48,254 nt of DNA, from positions 1 through 48,254 of the forward strand of contig NZ_AVQK01000035.1 of NCBI RefSeq assembly GCF_001401755.1, in the 5' to 3' direction. Origin of the DNA: Aquimarina longa SW024 (GTDB taxonomy: Bacteria > Bacteroidota > Bacteroidia > Flavobacteriales > Flavobacteriaceae). Within the stretch, counting starts at the first letter, position 1. Each line of letters starts with the position of its first letter. Below the pieces are notes generated by a model. It had not been told where the DNA came from. It worked only from the letters and a program-made list of their open reading frames with translations, and searched no databases. Shown in pieces: positions 8,215 to 16,154 of this stretch. Made by a program: the position numbers and the translations under genes.

Positions 8215-9090
8215 ATGTATTTACAAACAAGCGTACCAAATGAACCTTATCTAATGGTTAAACCCAATTCCGATTTAGATAATATTAAACCAGAATATTT
8301 AGAAAATAAATATGTGGTAAGATTGTCAGGGAGTAATTATGAAAAAAGTTTTATTGAAAAATTCATAATACAATTTAAGGATGTTAAGAATCTTGATATT
8401 GGAAATAAATCGGGTGGTGATCGAGATAATTCATTCATATATGAATTTCAGAATTTAGAAGGCTTAGTAATTTCGCTATATCGAGATACAGATTTTATAC
8501 TAGATTGCTCAAGACTACCAAAAAGCCTTTATTCTTTAAATTTGAGTGTCTGGTCAAAAAAGCATATCATTAATATAGAAGCTCTAAACGATACAGATTT
8601 AGAAGTTTTGTACGTTGCAGACTTTGACGAAAAAGATCTTACAAAATTAAGTGGGCTTACCAATCTAAAAGGGTTGAGTGTAACCCGTTCTAAAATCAAA
8701 TCTTTAAAGGGCATCGAAATGCTAACCAATTTAGAACGTATATCTTTTGGAGGTGTACGAAGTCTTACGGATATTTCAGACATTACAGCATTACAAAACC
8801 TTAAGCATTTAGAGTTTGATATTTGTTGGAAACTAAAAGACTTTAGCCCCATTGGAGAACTTAAAAAACTAAAAGAACTGGAGTTACTAGATTGCAAAAA
8901 CCTTGAAAGCATCAAATTTGTAAAAAACTTACCAAATTTAAAACGTCTTTCAACATTAGGTACAACAATTATTAATGATTATGATACTACACCCGCCGAA
9001 CACGTACCCGTATTTTTTGGTAGTCAAAATAATAAATACAACAAACAATATCCAGAAAAAGAAATCCATAAGAAGATAGAAGAGCTATAA
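8215..9090 (+). CDS. Second LRR protein, probable immunity to the orphan tip
   Basis: This 291-residue protein is a paralogue of the LRR protein at 6981-7835. The repeats are the same (LTNLKGLSVTRSKIKSLKGI, LTNLERISFGGVRSLTDISD, LQNLKHLEFDICWKLKDFSP, LKKLKELELLDCKNLESIKF) and the C-terminus is nearly identical, while residues 1-150 are diverged. No signal peptide. Its ATG lies directly after the stop of the orphan toxin tip. It probably protects against the variant toxin that tip once belonged to. Confidence 0.68.
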   Translation: MYLQTSVPNEPYLMVKPNSDLDNIKPEYLENKYVVRLSGSNYEKSFIEKFIIQFKDVKNLDIGNKSGGDRDNSFIYEFQNLEGLVISLYRDTDFILDCSRLPKSLYSLNLSVWSKKHIINIEALNDTDLEVLYVADFDEKDLTKLSGLTNLKGLSVTRSKIKSLKGIEMLTNLERISFGGVRSLTDISDITALQNLKHLEFDICWKLKDFSPIGELKKLKELELLDCKNLESIKFVKNLPNLKRLSTLGTTIINDYDTTPAEHVPVFFGSQNNKYNKQYPEKEIHKKIEEL

Positions 9091-9201
9091 ATGAACGACT
9101 ATCAATTCGATATGATGACCACGATGATTCATTTTCTTTTGATCACACCGTAGAGTTTGGAAACTTAAGTAATACTATAAAAAAGAACTCCCTAGAAGTA
9201 A
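8953..9201. repeat. Direct repeat spanning LRR gene 3' end (copy 2)
   Basis: This is the partner of 7698-7946. It covers the end of the second LRR gene and the first ~110 bases of the following effector reading frame. The A-tract after TAT at 9177-9184 has 6 A where copy 1 has 7, which throws the effector out of frame here. Confidence 0.85.
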
Positions 9202-10171
9202 AAGCGATTACCTACGTGTAGGGTATAATGACCAAGACCTGTTCATCAAACCCATTACAGTAGGCACAGGTTTACCAGAGTTTTATACTAATGATGGTAA
9301 GTTGATTATATTTGCTTTTAAAATGGTGGAGAAAATGGCTACAGAAATAGTGCCTAATCCTTATATAAGTAGTTTTTTTATCAATACAATTCGTATAACA
9401 GAGACGCAAACACTCTCGTCTATAAATACTATAAAGAAACAACTACTCTATGAGCGTGTCTCTTGGGACACGAACCAAAGTATGCGATATGGTTATACAA
9501 CAACAGAGTCTAGTAACTTTATTATCAAAGGTAAAGCCAGTTTTGATACAGTATCAGAGTTCGAGACTATGACCAAAAAGAAGTTTAGCGACTATTTTAA
9601 TCATCGAGATCTAAAAAACGCGGGGGTTATCGCATTAAAAGGAATTAGAAAAGCAATAAAAATACTCGATTTTATCAATGCTACTAAGACTGTAACCAGT
9701 ATTTTTAAAACCCCAGAAGAAGGGCTACAAATCCCTAAACCATCATCTGTAGTCAGTGCTATGGGATTAATAAGTGCTATAAAAAGCATCCCCAGTTTTG
9801 GAGCATTAACACCTCTCTTTATGGTTGCAGATGTAATCAGTACCAAAGTAGTTAATGAGATTATCAATGAGTTTACAGAAGATTCTTTATTAGCATGGGA
9901 GCAAGCAAAACAAGGGGGACTTAATTCTGCACTAGCATGGGTACAAACTCAAAATGATGGAGCTAAGATGTTAGGCTTAGATTTTATTGAATATATAAGT
10001 CAATCACAATATGAAATGCTCTTGAATAATAAATTTAAAACATTTAAAGAATTTTATGATTATAGTCCAAATCCAGAAGATAATAATAAAAACTATTATA
10101 CTTGTTTTTATTATGTAAAAGAGAAAAATGGAAGAAAGAAATATATAATAGATTCAATAATTTTAAGGTAA
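9091..10171 (+). pseudogene. Second T6SS-type effector, 5' end frameshifted
   Basis: Joining three frames gives a continuous protein of about 360 residues: MNDYQFD, then YDDHDDSFSFDHTVEFGNL, then (after the short A-tract at about 9184) ELPRSKSDYLRVGYNDQDLF into the open frame that has its first usual start at 9302 (289 residues). The middle has a hydrophobic, Gly/Ser-rich stretch (VSAMGLISAIKSIPSFGALT) and the tip is about 80 residues (from LAWVQTQNDGAKM to KKYIIDSIILR). I recognise no catalytic motif. The lipoprotein gene overlapping its stop suggests the target is in the periplasm or envelope. Whether 9302-10171 is still made is unclear; the A-tract could slip back into frame. Confidence 0.65.
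9862..9918. repeat. 57-bp cassette junction repeat, in the effector (copy 1 of 4)
   Basis: The stretch from TATCAATGAGTTTACAG to CAAGGGGG encodes INEFTEDSLLAWEQAKQGG in the full effector. The same bases recur at 10814-10861, 11704-11760 and 13166-13222, each time at the start of a toxin-tip cassette. It behaves as the homologous crossover point between the conserved body and variable tips. Confidence 0.85.
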
Positions 10172-10773
10172 TGAACAAAATAATAATATTTATACTATTT
10201 ACTTTCTTTACTTGTACACAAGAAAAGGAAAGAATAAAAATAGATTATTTAAAAAATGATAAAGATTTTAGAATAACTTTTATGAAGAACGATTATCTAA
10301 TCGATCTAGACACTGTTAATGTAATTATGGAAGTTTCTAAAAAAATATTACTACAAAACAATAAAGTATCTAATTCTCCAAAAAACATTGCGTTTTCTAA
10401 CGATACTCTTTTTGGACAAAATAGTAATAGAGGTTTAGGTTATGCAGTTTTCACTTATCATAAAAATAAGCGCATTAAAATTAGAGATTTTACATTTAAA
10501 AAAAACACAAAATATGAATTAGAATTAGTAATACAATATAGAAATTTAATTTCTTTGGCTCACAAGAAAAAAATTATCAATAATCATTTAGTTAAAAAAG
10601 ATTCAGTTAAAAAAAAATCAGAATATCAATCCTATCTATTAAAAAACACTAAAGAAAGTCATATAATTATAAACAGCATAATTCCAGATAGTTTAAAAGG
10701 TTATCTTCTTTTTAATATTGTCGATAAGAAAAAGAAACATCAATTTTATCAATACGAAAAAATTCGTTTTTAG
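10171..10773 (+). CDS. Lipoprotein, probable immunity to the effector tip (1)
   Basis: This 200-residue protein has a short signal peptide and a lipobox Cys (FFTCTQEK, Cys at about 14), so it should be anchored in the envelope. Its ATG overlaps the effector stop by one base (TAATG), coupling translation. A C-terminal segment, IIPDSLKGYLLFNIVDKKKK, is shared with the other three lipoproteins (ISDSLKGKLHFSL-type). An upstream frame extension from 10102 is not used: the signal peptide begins at this ATG. The immunity role is inferred from order and repetition of the pattern. Confidence 0.68.
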   Translation: MNKIIIFILFTFFTCTQEKERIKIDYLKNDKDFRITFMKNDYLIDLDTVNVIMEVSKKILLQNNKVSNSPKNIAFSNDTLFGQNSNRGLGYAVFTYHKNKRIKIRDFTFKKNTKYELELVIQYRNLISLAHKKKIINNHLVKKDSVKKKSEYQSYLLKNTKESHIIINSIIPDSLKGYLLFNIVDKKKKHQFYQYEKIRF

Positions 10774-10813
10774 CTTTTAATATTAAGCGGTTATGTTTAA
10801 CAAATAGTAAAAC

Positions 10814-11114
10814 ATTTACAGAAGATTCTTTATTAGCATGGGAGCAAGCAAAACAAGGGGGTAGAGAAAAAGCACTTGCCTATGTACAAAACTCGCAAGG
10901 AGCGAAGATGATTCAACTAGGCGCAGTAGAATTTGTAAGCCAAGAAGCTCATGAAAAGTTTTTACAAAATAACATTAAAACGTTCGATGAACTTGAAAAT
11001 TTCCCATCAATAGTAACAGCAAATAAAGCTAATAATTATTATACCTATTTTTACTATATCAAAGAAGAAAATGGTAGAAATAAATACTTAATTGACTCAA
11101 TATTTATGCGATGA
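10814..11114 (+). pseudogene. Orphan toxin-tip cassette 2 (no start codon of its own)
   Basis: It opens with junction repeat copy 2 (FTEDSLLAWEQAKQGG) and continues REKALAYVQNSQGAKMIQLG, ending RNKYLIDSIFMR. It aligns along its length with the tip of the effector at 9091-10171 but is diverged in the middle (FVSQEAHEKFLQNN). The first ATG is at 10908, inside the tip, with no delivery region, so it is probably a silent spare. It is followed by an overlapping lipoprotein gene. Confidence 0.7.
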
Positions 11115-11695
11115 AAAAAACAATTTATTTTATTTTTATATACATAATTTTAATAGCATGTGGTTCTACAAGTGCTCAGAATGATGTGGCTATTTTACAA
11201 AAACGAACAAACCTTCCTTTAAAGTTAATTTACAACTCTCAAGAAAATGACTCCTCATATATCTATTTATGTTTTCCTAAAAAGATTTACATAGAAAATC
11301 AACCAAATATTAAAAATAAAATCCATAATTATCATGTTGGACAGCATCACAAAAATATTGATATACTTCATTATAAAACTTATGAGTACACAAATAAATT
11401 GATAATTAAAAAAGATATAACTCTTAATAACAATGAAACAAAAACTTTTATTTTATATCATGGTTACTTATTAAAGGTGTTGAATGAAAAACTAGATGTA
11501 TTCATTAAAAATAAAAAAGAAAGTCAGATTTTACAAGGATTTAGTGTTTATGATATTTATATAAATGATACCATAAAAAAATGGGCTATTTCAAAAATAA
11601 GTGATAGTCTTAAAGGTAAGCTACATTTCTCACTACATAATAAAGAAAAAGGGTTTTTCTACAAGAGTCTAGATATTGAGTTATTTGATGATTAA
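11111..11695 (+). CDS. Lipoprotein, probable immunity (2)
   Basis: This 194-residue protein has a signal peptide with lipobox LIACGSTSA. It starts within the stop of toxin-tip cassette 2 (ATGA overlap). It carries the family pattern NLPLKLIYN...YIYLCFPKKIYIEN near residue 35-65 and the tail ISDSLKGKLHFSLHNKEKGF. The last ~40 codons are base-for-base the same as those of the lipoprotein at 12585-13157. The likely role is blocking the cognate toxin in the periplasm. Confidence 0.7.
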   Translation: MKKTIYFIFIYIILIACGSTSAQNDVAILQKRTNLPLKLIYNSQENDSSYIYLCFPKKIYIENQPNIKNKIHNYHVGQHHKNIDILHYKTYEYTNKLIIKKDITLNNNETKTFILYHGYLLKVLNEKLDVFIKNKKESQILQGFSVYDIYINDTIKKWAISKISDSLKGKLHFSLHNKEKGFFYKSLDIELFDD

Positions 11696-11770
11696 TACTC
11701 GTGTATCAATGAGTTTACAGAAGATTCTTTATTAGCATGGGAGCAAGCAAAACAAGGGGGTAGAGAAAAA
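11576..11770. repeat. 195-bp direct repeat, lipoprotein tail plus junction (copy 1)
   Basis: This runs from AAAAAATGGGC in the end of lipoprotein 2, across its stop and the 57-bp junction repeat, to TAGAGAAAAA. It matches 13038-13232 with only a handful of changes. The pair brackets one toxin tip and two lipoprotein genes and could delete or amplify them by recombination. Confidence 0.88.
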
Positions 11771-12004
11771 GCACTTGCCTATGTACAACATTCGCAAGGA
11801 GCGAAGATGTTGGAGCTAGGATTTAGACAGGATGTACCTCAAAATGTATATAAAAAACTTTTAAACAATGAAATAAATTCATTTCAACAATTTATTAACG
11901 AAAAAGAAGATTTATCCTCTGAGAGCCATTACACAATATTTTATTATATTAAAAATGACTCTAGAAAAAAATATTTAATTGATTCAATATTCTTGCAATG
12001 GTAA
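11704..12004 (+). pseudogene. Orphan toxin-tip cassette 3
   Basis: It starts with junction repeat copy 3 (INEFTEDSLLAWEQAKQGGR) and ends SRKKYLIDSIFLQW. It aligns with the effector tip and with cassette 2, sharing FYYIK and KYLIDSI but differing in between (FRQDVPQNVYKKLLNN). There is no start before the ATG at 11807. The next lipoprotein gene overlaps its end by 7 bases. Confidence 0.7.
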
Positions 12005-12588
12005 TAAAAATATATATCAAAATAATACTCCTATTTCTTATTCTTACTAGCTGTGTAACAACAAGTCAAACATTACAAATAACAAATAACAAATCTAAAC
12101 TTCCTCTAAAACTAGTAATTATAGGAGAAAAAAAAGGAGCAACTATTGGTTATTTATATTTCCCTCAATTGATTACTATAAGAAATCCTAACACTTATGA
12201 CATAACACAAATTGAAACTTTACTTGGAAACCAAGGAGCAAAAGGAACAAGTTTTATACAATATCATCTCAAAACTTTTGATAAAGAGATTATTAATTTC
12301 GAACAAAACTTTAAGGTTATTCGTAACTCAACAAAAATTATAGACATATATACTGGATATCGGATTAGTCTCGATAATTTAGACCTTTCATTGATTATTT
12401 CAAATGCAAAAAAGCAAGGAGTATTTGATTCTCAATATACTGTTTATGATATCCGTTTAAATCAAAAAATAAAAAGTTTTATTAGATCGAAAATAACAGA
12501 CGATATAAAGGGTAAAATATGGTTTAAATATTATGATTCAAAAAATGAAAGGAAATATAATATTGATATTAGCCCAATATTTATATGA
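11998..12588 (+). CDS. Lipoprotein, probable immunity (3)
   Basis: This 196-residue protein has a hydrophobic leader and lipobox ILTSCVTTSQ. It shares KLPLKLV...IGYLYFPQLITIRNP and the late ITDDIKGKIWFKYYD with the other lipoproteins but is clearly diverged, as expected when each matches a different toxin tip. It overlaps the end of toxin-tip cassette 3 (7 bases) and the start of the next lipoprotein gene (4 bases), so the chain reads as one coupled message. Confidence 0.7.
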   Translation: MVIKIYIKIILLFLILTSCVTTSQTLQITNNKSKLPLKLVIIGEKKGATIGYLYFPQLITIRNPNTYDITQIETLLGNQGAKGTSFIQYHLKTFDKEIINFEQNFKVIRNSTKIIDIYTGYRISLDNLDLSLIISNAKKQGVFDSQYTVYDIRLNQKIKSFIRSKITDDIKGKIWFKYYDSKNERKYNIDISPIFI

Positions 12589-13157
12589 TGAACAAAATAG
12601 TATTATTAACGGCATTATTTTTAGTTACTTGTAGATCTAATTCTCAAAAGGAAATAGAATTTACAACTAAGAAATTAGATTTACCATTAAAAATATTACA
12701 TGGAACAAAAAAAGAAGATAGCACCTTTATATATTTATGTTTTCCAAAAACTATAATCATAAATAACCCTACAAAATATCCTTTAAAAATTGACAGATAT
12801 AAAGTTGGTTTACATCCTAAGGGGATAAATTATAGACATTATAGAATTTTTAAGTATAAAGATTCTCTCTATTACGAAAACGAGTTTTTAGTTAAACCTA
12901 TGACAAAAGACTCTTTTAACACGTACTACGGATATCAAATCAAGCTTAAAAATGAAATTTTAGATTCACTAATAAACAATAAAGTGCAAGAAATTAGCAA
13001 ATTTAAAATATATAATATCCCAATAAACAATAACTCCAAAAAATGGGCTATTTCAAAAATAAGTGATAGTCTTAAAGGTAAGCTACATTTCTCACTACAT
13101 AATAAAGAAAAAGGGTTTTTCTACAAGAGTCTGGATATTGAGTTATTTGATGATTAA
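12585..13157 (+). CDS. Lipoprotein, probable immunity (4), no adjacent toxin tip
   Basis: This 190-residue protein has leader MMNKIVLLTALFLVTCRSNS with the lipid Cys at about 16. It has LDLPLKILHG and FIYLCFPKTIIINNP like lipoproteins 2 and 3. The start could be the first or second Met (12585 or 12588). It follows lipoprotein 3 directly, so its toxin partner has been lost, probably by deletion between repeats. Its last ~40 codons are nearly identical to lipoprotein 2, pointing to recombination or conversion. Confidence 0.7.
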   Translation: MMNKIVLLTALFLVTCRSNSQKEIEFTTKKLDLPLKILHGTKKEDSTFIYLCFPKTIIINNPTKYPLKIDRYKVGLHPKGINYRHYRIFKYKDSLYYENEFLVKPMTKDSFNTYYGYQIKLKNEILDSLINNKVQEISKFKIYNIPINNNSKKWAISKISDSLKGKLHFSLHNKEKGFFYKSLDIELFDD

Positions 13158-13232
13158 TACTCGTATATCAATGAATTTACAGAAGATTCTTTATTAGCAT
13201 GGGAGCAAGCAAAACAAGGGGGTAGAGAAAAA
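13038..13232. repeat. 195-bp direct repeat, lipoprotein tail plus junction (copy 2)
   Basis: This is the partner of 11576-11770. It ends at 13232, one base before the right flank repeat begins, so the fourth junction (13166-13222) has no toxin tip behind it. The cassette chain is cut at the island edge. Confidence 0.88.
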
Positions 13233-13233
13233 A

Positions 13234-13419
13234 TATGTTAAAGAAAAAAGGTGATCAGAAGATCACCTTTTTTCTTTAACATGATATATTTTATATTAAT
13301 TTGCTCCTATCTGAGAGCATGCTGCATTAAATTGATTTTCAAAAGTTGATCCTTCTGGGATTTTCTGAGCTGTACCTCCTTCTACACTAAACGTTCCATC
13401 TCCATTATCACATACTTCA
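13234..13419. repeat. Direct repeat, right flank of T6SS cassette island
   Basis: This is the partner of 4261-4448: terminator hairpin (13241-13279) plus the 3' end of the small lipoprotein gene. Differences are few, including one extra T in the terminator. The island between the two copies is about 8.8 kb. Confidence 0.88.
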
Positions 13420-13532
13420 ATACTCACTGGTCCATTTGCACATTGTTTGCAATTACCATTATCATCATCGCTACTACAAGCAGTAAATCCTACAAAAAGA
13501 GAAAATACTACTACAGATATAATTTTTTTCAT
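13296..13532 (-). CDS. Small cysteine-rich lipoprotein
   Basis: This 78-residue protein has a signal peptide and lipobox GFTACSSDDD, then a Cys-containing region (NCKQCANGP, EVCDNGDGTF, NAACSQIGAN). The Asp/Ser-rich stretch after the Cys is typical of surface-routed Flavobacteria lipoproteins. Function is unknown. Its 3' half is duplicated at 4325-4498 on the other side of the island, so this gene was probably next to the EEP gene before the island arrived. Confidence 0.75.
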   Translation of the reverse strand: MKKIISVVVFSLFVGFTACSSDDDNGNCKQCANGPVSIEVCDNGDGTFSVEGGTAQKIPEGSTFENQFNAACSQIGAN

Positions 13533-13671
13533 TTTTACTTAATTAAAATAAATTTAATAGGTGCTAATATAAATTCACCACTATTAATTAACAAATAATT
13601 ATGTTAATTAATGTTGTTATTGTATACTATTCAGCTTTTTTTTTACGAAGTTTTAAAGTGTAATAGAAAAA

Positions 13672-14082
13672 TTACAATTTCTTACAATTAGAAAGTTCTA
13701 CATAACGCTCAAAAGGAACTCCAATATCTTTTTCTTTAATGAATGCATTTCCATTAGGACCTCTACAAACTAAAATCGTTATACCACTATTAGTACATGA
13801 TAAACATACTATACCAGGTAAAGTACAGTCTCCTATACGTTTTAGTTCTAGTCTATATATTTTTAGTTCTTCCTCTGTAGTAGAACAATTATTGTTTATA
13901 ACATCTTCTAATGCCACTTTATAAGCTCCACATGTTTCTTTAGTAGCATCGTCATTAAACTTCATTGCTGTATTGCCTACTGCTTTTTCTGCATCAGTAC
14001 AATTGATACCATCGTCATCACTTCCACAAGCTACAGACCCTAGGGCTAGGATATAAGCAGTAATGTATATGATTTTTTTCAT
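13672..14082 (-). CDS. Small cysteine-rich lipoprotein, unrecognised
   Basis: This 136-residue protein has leader MKKIIYITAYILALGSVACG; the lipid Cys is followed by SDDDG. The mature part holds eight or so further Cys residues (for example CTDAEK, TCGAYK, NNNCST, GDCTLPGIVCLSCTN), suggesting disulfides in an envelope-exposed domain. It has the same layout as its neighbour at 13296 but no clear sequence match beyond the leader. I do not recognise the family. Confidence 0.7.
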   Translation of the reverse strand: MKKIIYITAYILALGSVACGSDDDGINCTDAEKAVGNTAMKFNDDATKETCGAYKVALEDVINNNCSTTEEELKIYRLELKRIGDCTLPGIVCLSCTNSGITILVCRGPNGNAFIKEKDIGVPFERYVELSNCKKL

Positions 14083-14176
14083 TTTGATTACTCTTTTATT
14101 AGGTTAAGTAAGCCCAAAAGTAAGAAATTTAAACTGGATTGAATATGTAAGCCTTTTTAGAAAATCATATGATCAT

Positions 14177-16012
14177 TTATTTTAATACTTCAATATCAAT
14201 TGGTTTACCAATATATGCTAAGAAACTATTATCTTCTATTTGCTCTATATCCCTACTATACGATGGGATAATTCTAATCTTTTTATCAACATTTCGAATA
14301 AATAATGGGATAATATCATCATCATCTTTGGTCAATTCAATAATAGCTGAATACTGTTTTTTATCTGTAATTTTTATTTCCTGAATTCCAGGATATTTTT
14401 CTGCAAGATTAATAAGTTTATGGTAATCATCAGTATGAGAAAATAATCCTTCATGAGGATTATTTTGGGGATCTTTCATTTCCTCTACTGTAATTAGTCT
14501 ATAGGAGCCATGTTCCCCAAATTGATCTTTAAACGTATCAATAGCATATCTATTAATATCACTATTTGCTGTTAACGCCATTAAATATCCTATATTATTA
14601 AGTTCTATATTGTCTTTAAGTTGATCTCCATAAATATTACCTTCAATAGCTTCTAACCCTAGATCTTTTGCTTTATTAATATTATTCCGGTTACTATCTA
14701 CCAATACTACATGACGATTATTCTCTTGTAGGTATACTGCAATTAATCTAGAAATTTTGGAAGCGCCGATAATCAAAATACCTTCCGATTTTTTAAGAAA
14801 TACCCCTACTATCTTAGCAAAAAAACGTGCTGTTGTAGCATTCAATAAAACTGTTCCTAATACAATCATAAACACCAATGGAGTAATATACTCTGCCCCA
14901 GGTACTCCTTCTTTCTGTAACTTTAATCCAAATAATGATGCAATTCCCGCTGCAACAATACCTCTAGGACCTACCCAACTAATAAACAGTTTTTCATTAA
15001 TTGTAAGTCCTGATTTTACAGAGCTAAGAAATACGCCTAATGGTCTTACTATAAAAACAATAATTGAAAAAAGTAAAACTTCTTGCCAATTATATATCAA
15101 TTGTAAATCCTCTATATTAATATTAGCAGCTAATAGAATAAATAGTATAGATATTAAAAGTACACTTAACGATTCTTTAAAATATAAGATTTCATCAATA
15201 TGAGGGAGGTTAATGTTTCCTAATACCATACCCATAATAACTACAGAAAGTAAGCCTGACTCATGTGCAAAGGTATCTGATAACACAAAAACGCCAAGTA
15301 CTACTGCAAGCGTAACCACATTAAGTAGATAATGTGGAATAATTTTTCTTTTAAGAGAAAAAGCTAATGCATGTGCAAAAGTAAAACCAAAGGTAAACCC
15401 TACCAGAACTATTTTTCCAAATTCTATCAGAGCAGTTAGTGTAAATTCCTCTCCTCCACCTGCTCTTATAAATTCGAATACCAAAACAGCTACCAATGCT
15501 CCTATTGGATCTATTAAAATACCTTCCCATTTTAATATTGCAGATACATCTTTTTTAAGAGGTATATTTCTTAAAATAGGTGTTATTACAGTAGGACCTG
15601 TTACAATAATCAGTGAAGAGAATAAAAAAGAAATTGGCCAACTCAGGTTAAAAATAAAGTGTGCTGCTATCCCTGCACCAAAAAAAGTAATGATTACTGC
15701 AACAGTAATTAACTTTATGATTACAGGACCTACATTAAGAATTTCACTTCTTTTTAAGGTAAGACCTCCTTCAAAAAGAATAATACTTATTGCTAAAGAG
15801 ACAAAGTAAAATAGGCTTTCTCCGGGGAATAACCCTTCTTTTCCATTCCATATTGGTTGGATCAACTTCGTTCCATCACTTGTAAAAAAAGTAGCAAATG
15901 GTCCGACCAAAAGACCTATTAAAATTAATGGTAAAATTGCAGGAATCTTAAACTTCCATGCAACCCACTGAGCTAAAATTCCTAATATAATTATTCCTGA
16001 TAATTCTAACAT
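14177..16012 (-). CDS. Cation/proton antiporter (CPA type) with TrkA-N/RCK domain
   Basis: This 611-residue membrane protein has about 12 hydrophobic segments in residues 1-400, including the conserved VTGPTVITPILRNI and the EGILIDPIGA motif that carries the ion-binding acidic residue. A Rossmann fold begins near residue 412 (GILIIGASKISRLIAVYL), matching TrkA-N/RCK domains that gate transport by nucleotide or ion binding, and a RCK_C-like tail follows. It exchanges Na+ or K+ for protons; which ion is not readable. It is divergent from the universal stress protein and SulP genes, which suggests a shared role in ion and pH balance. Confidence 0.87.
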   Translation of the reverse strand: MLELSGIIILGILAQWVAWKFKIPAILPLILIGLLVGPFATFFTSDGTKLIQPIWNGKEGLFPGESLFYFVSLAISIILFEGGLTLKRSEILNVGPVIIKLITVAVIITFFGAGIAAHFIFNLSWPISFLFSSLIIVTGPTVITPILRNIPLKKDVSAILKWEGILIDPIGALVAVLVFEFIRAGGGEEFTLTALIEFGKIVLVGFTFGFTFAHALAFSLKRKIIPHYLLNVVTLAVVLGVFVLSDTFAHESGLLSVVIMGMVLGNINLPHIDEILYFKESLSVLLISILFILLAANINIEDLQLIYNWQEVLLFSIIVFIVRPLGVFLSSVKSGLTINEKLFISWVGPRGIVAAGIASLFGLKLQKEGVPGAEYITPLVFMIVLGTVLLNATTARFFAKIVGVFLKKSEGILIIGASKISRLIAVYLQENNRHVVLVDSNRNNINKAKDLGLEAIEGNIYGDQLKDNIELNNIGYLMALTANSDINRYAIDTFKDQFGEHGSYRLITVEEMKDPQNNPHEGLFSHTDDYHKLINLAEKYPGIQEIKITDKKQYSAIIELTKDDDDIIPLFIRNVDKKIRIIPSYSRDIEQIEDNSFLAYIGKPIDIEVLK

Positions 16013-16154
16013 ACTTTATCGATTATAAAAATTATGAGAGAAAGATCGTAAAAAAAATTATACATAACAGAAATAAGTGCTATTTTAAAGTTTTTAAAAA
16101 ATTAAGTTTATATTATACCGCTTTTAAAACCATAAATAGAAAATATAAAAACCT

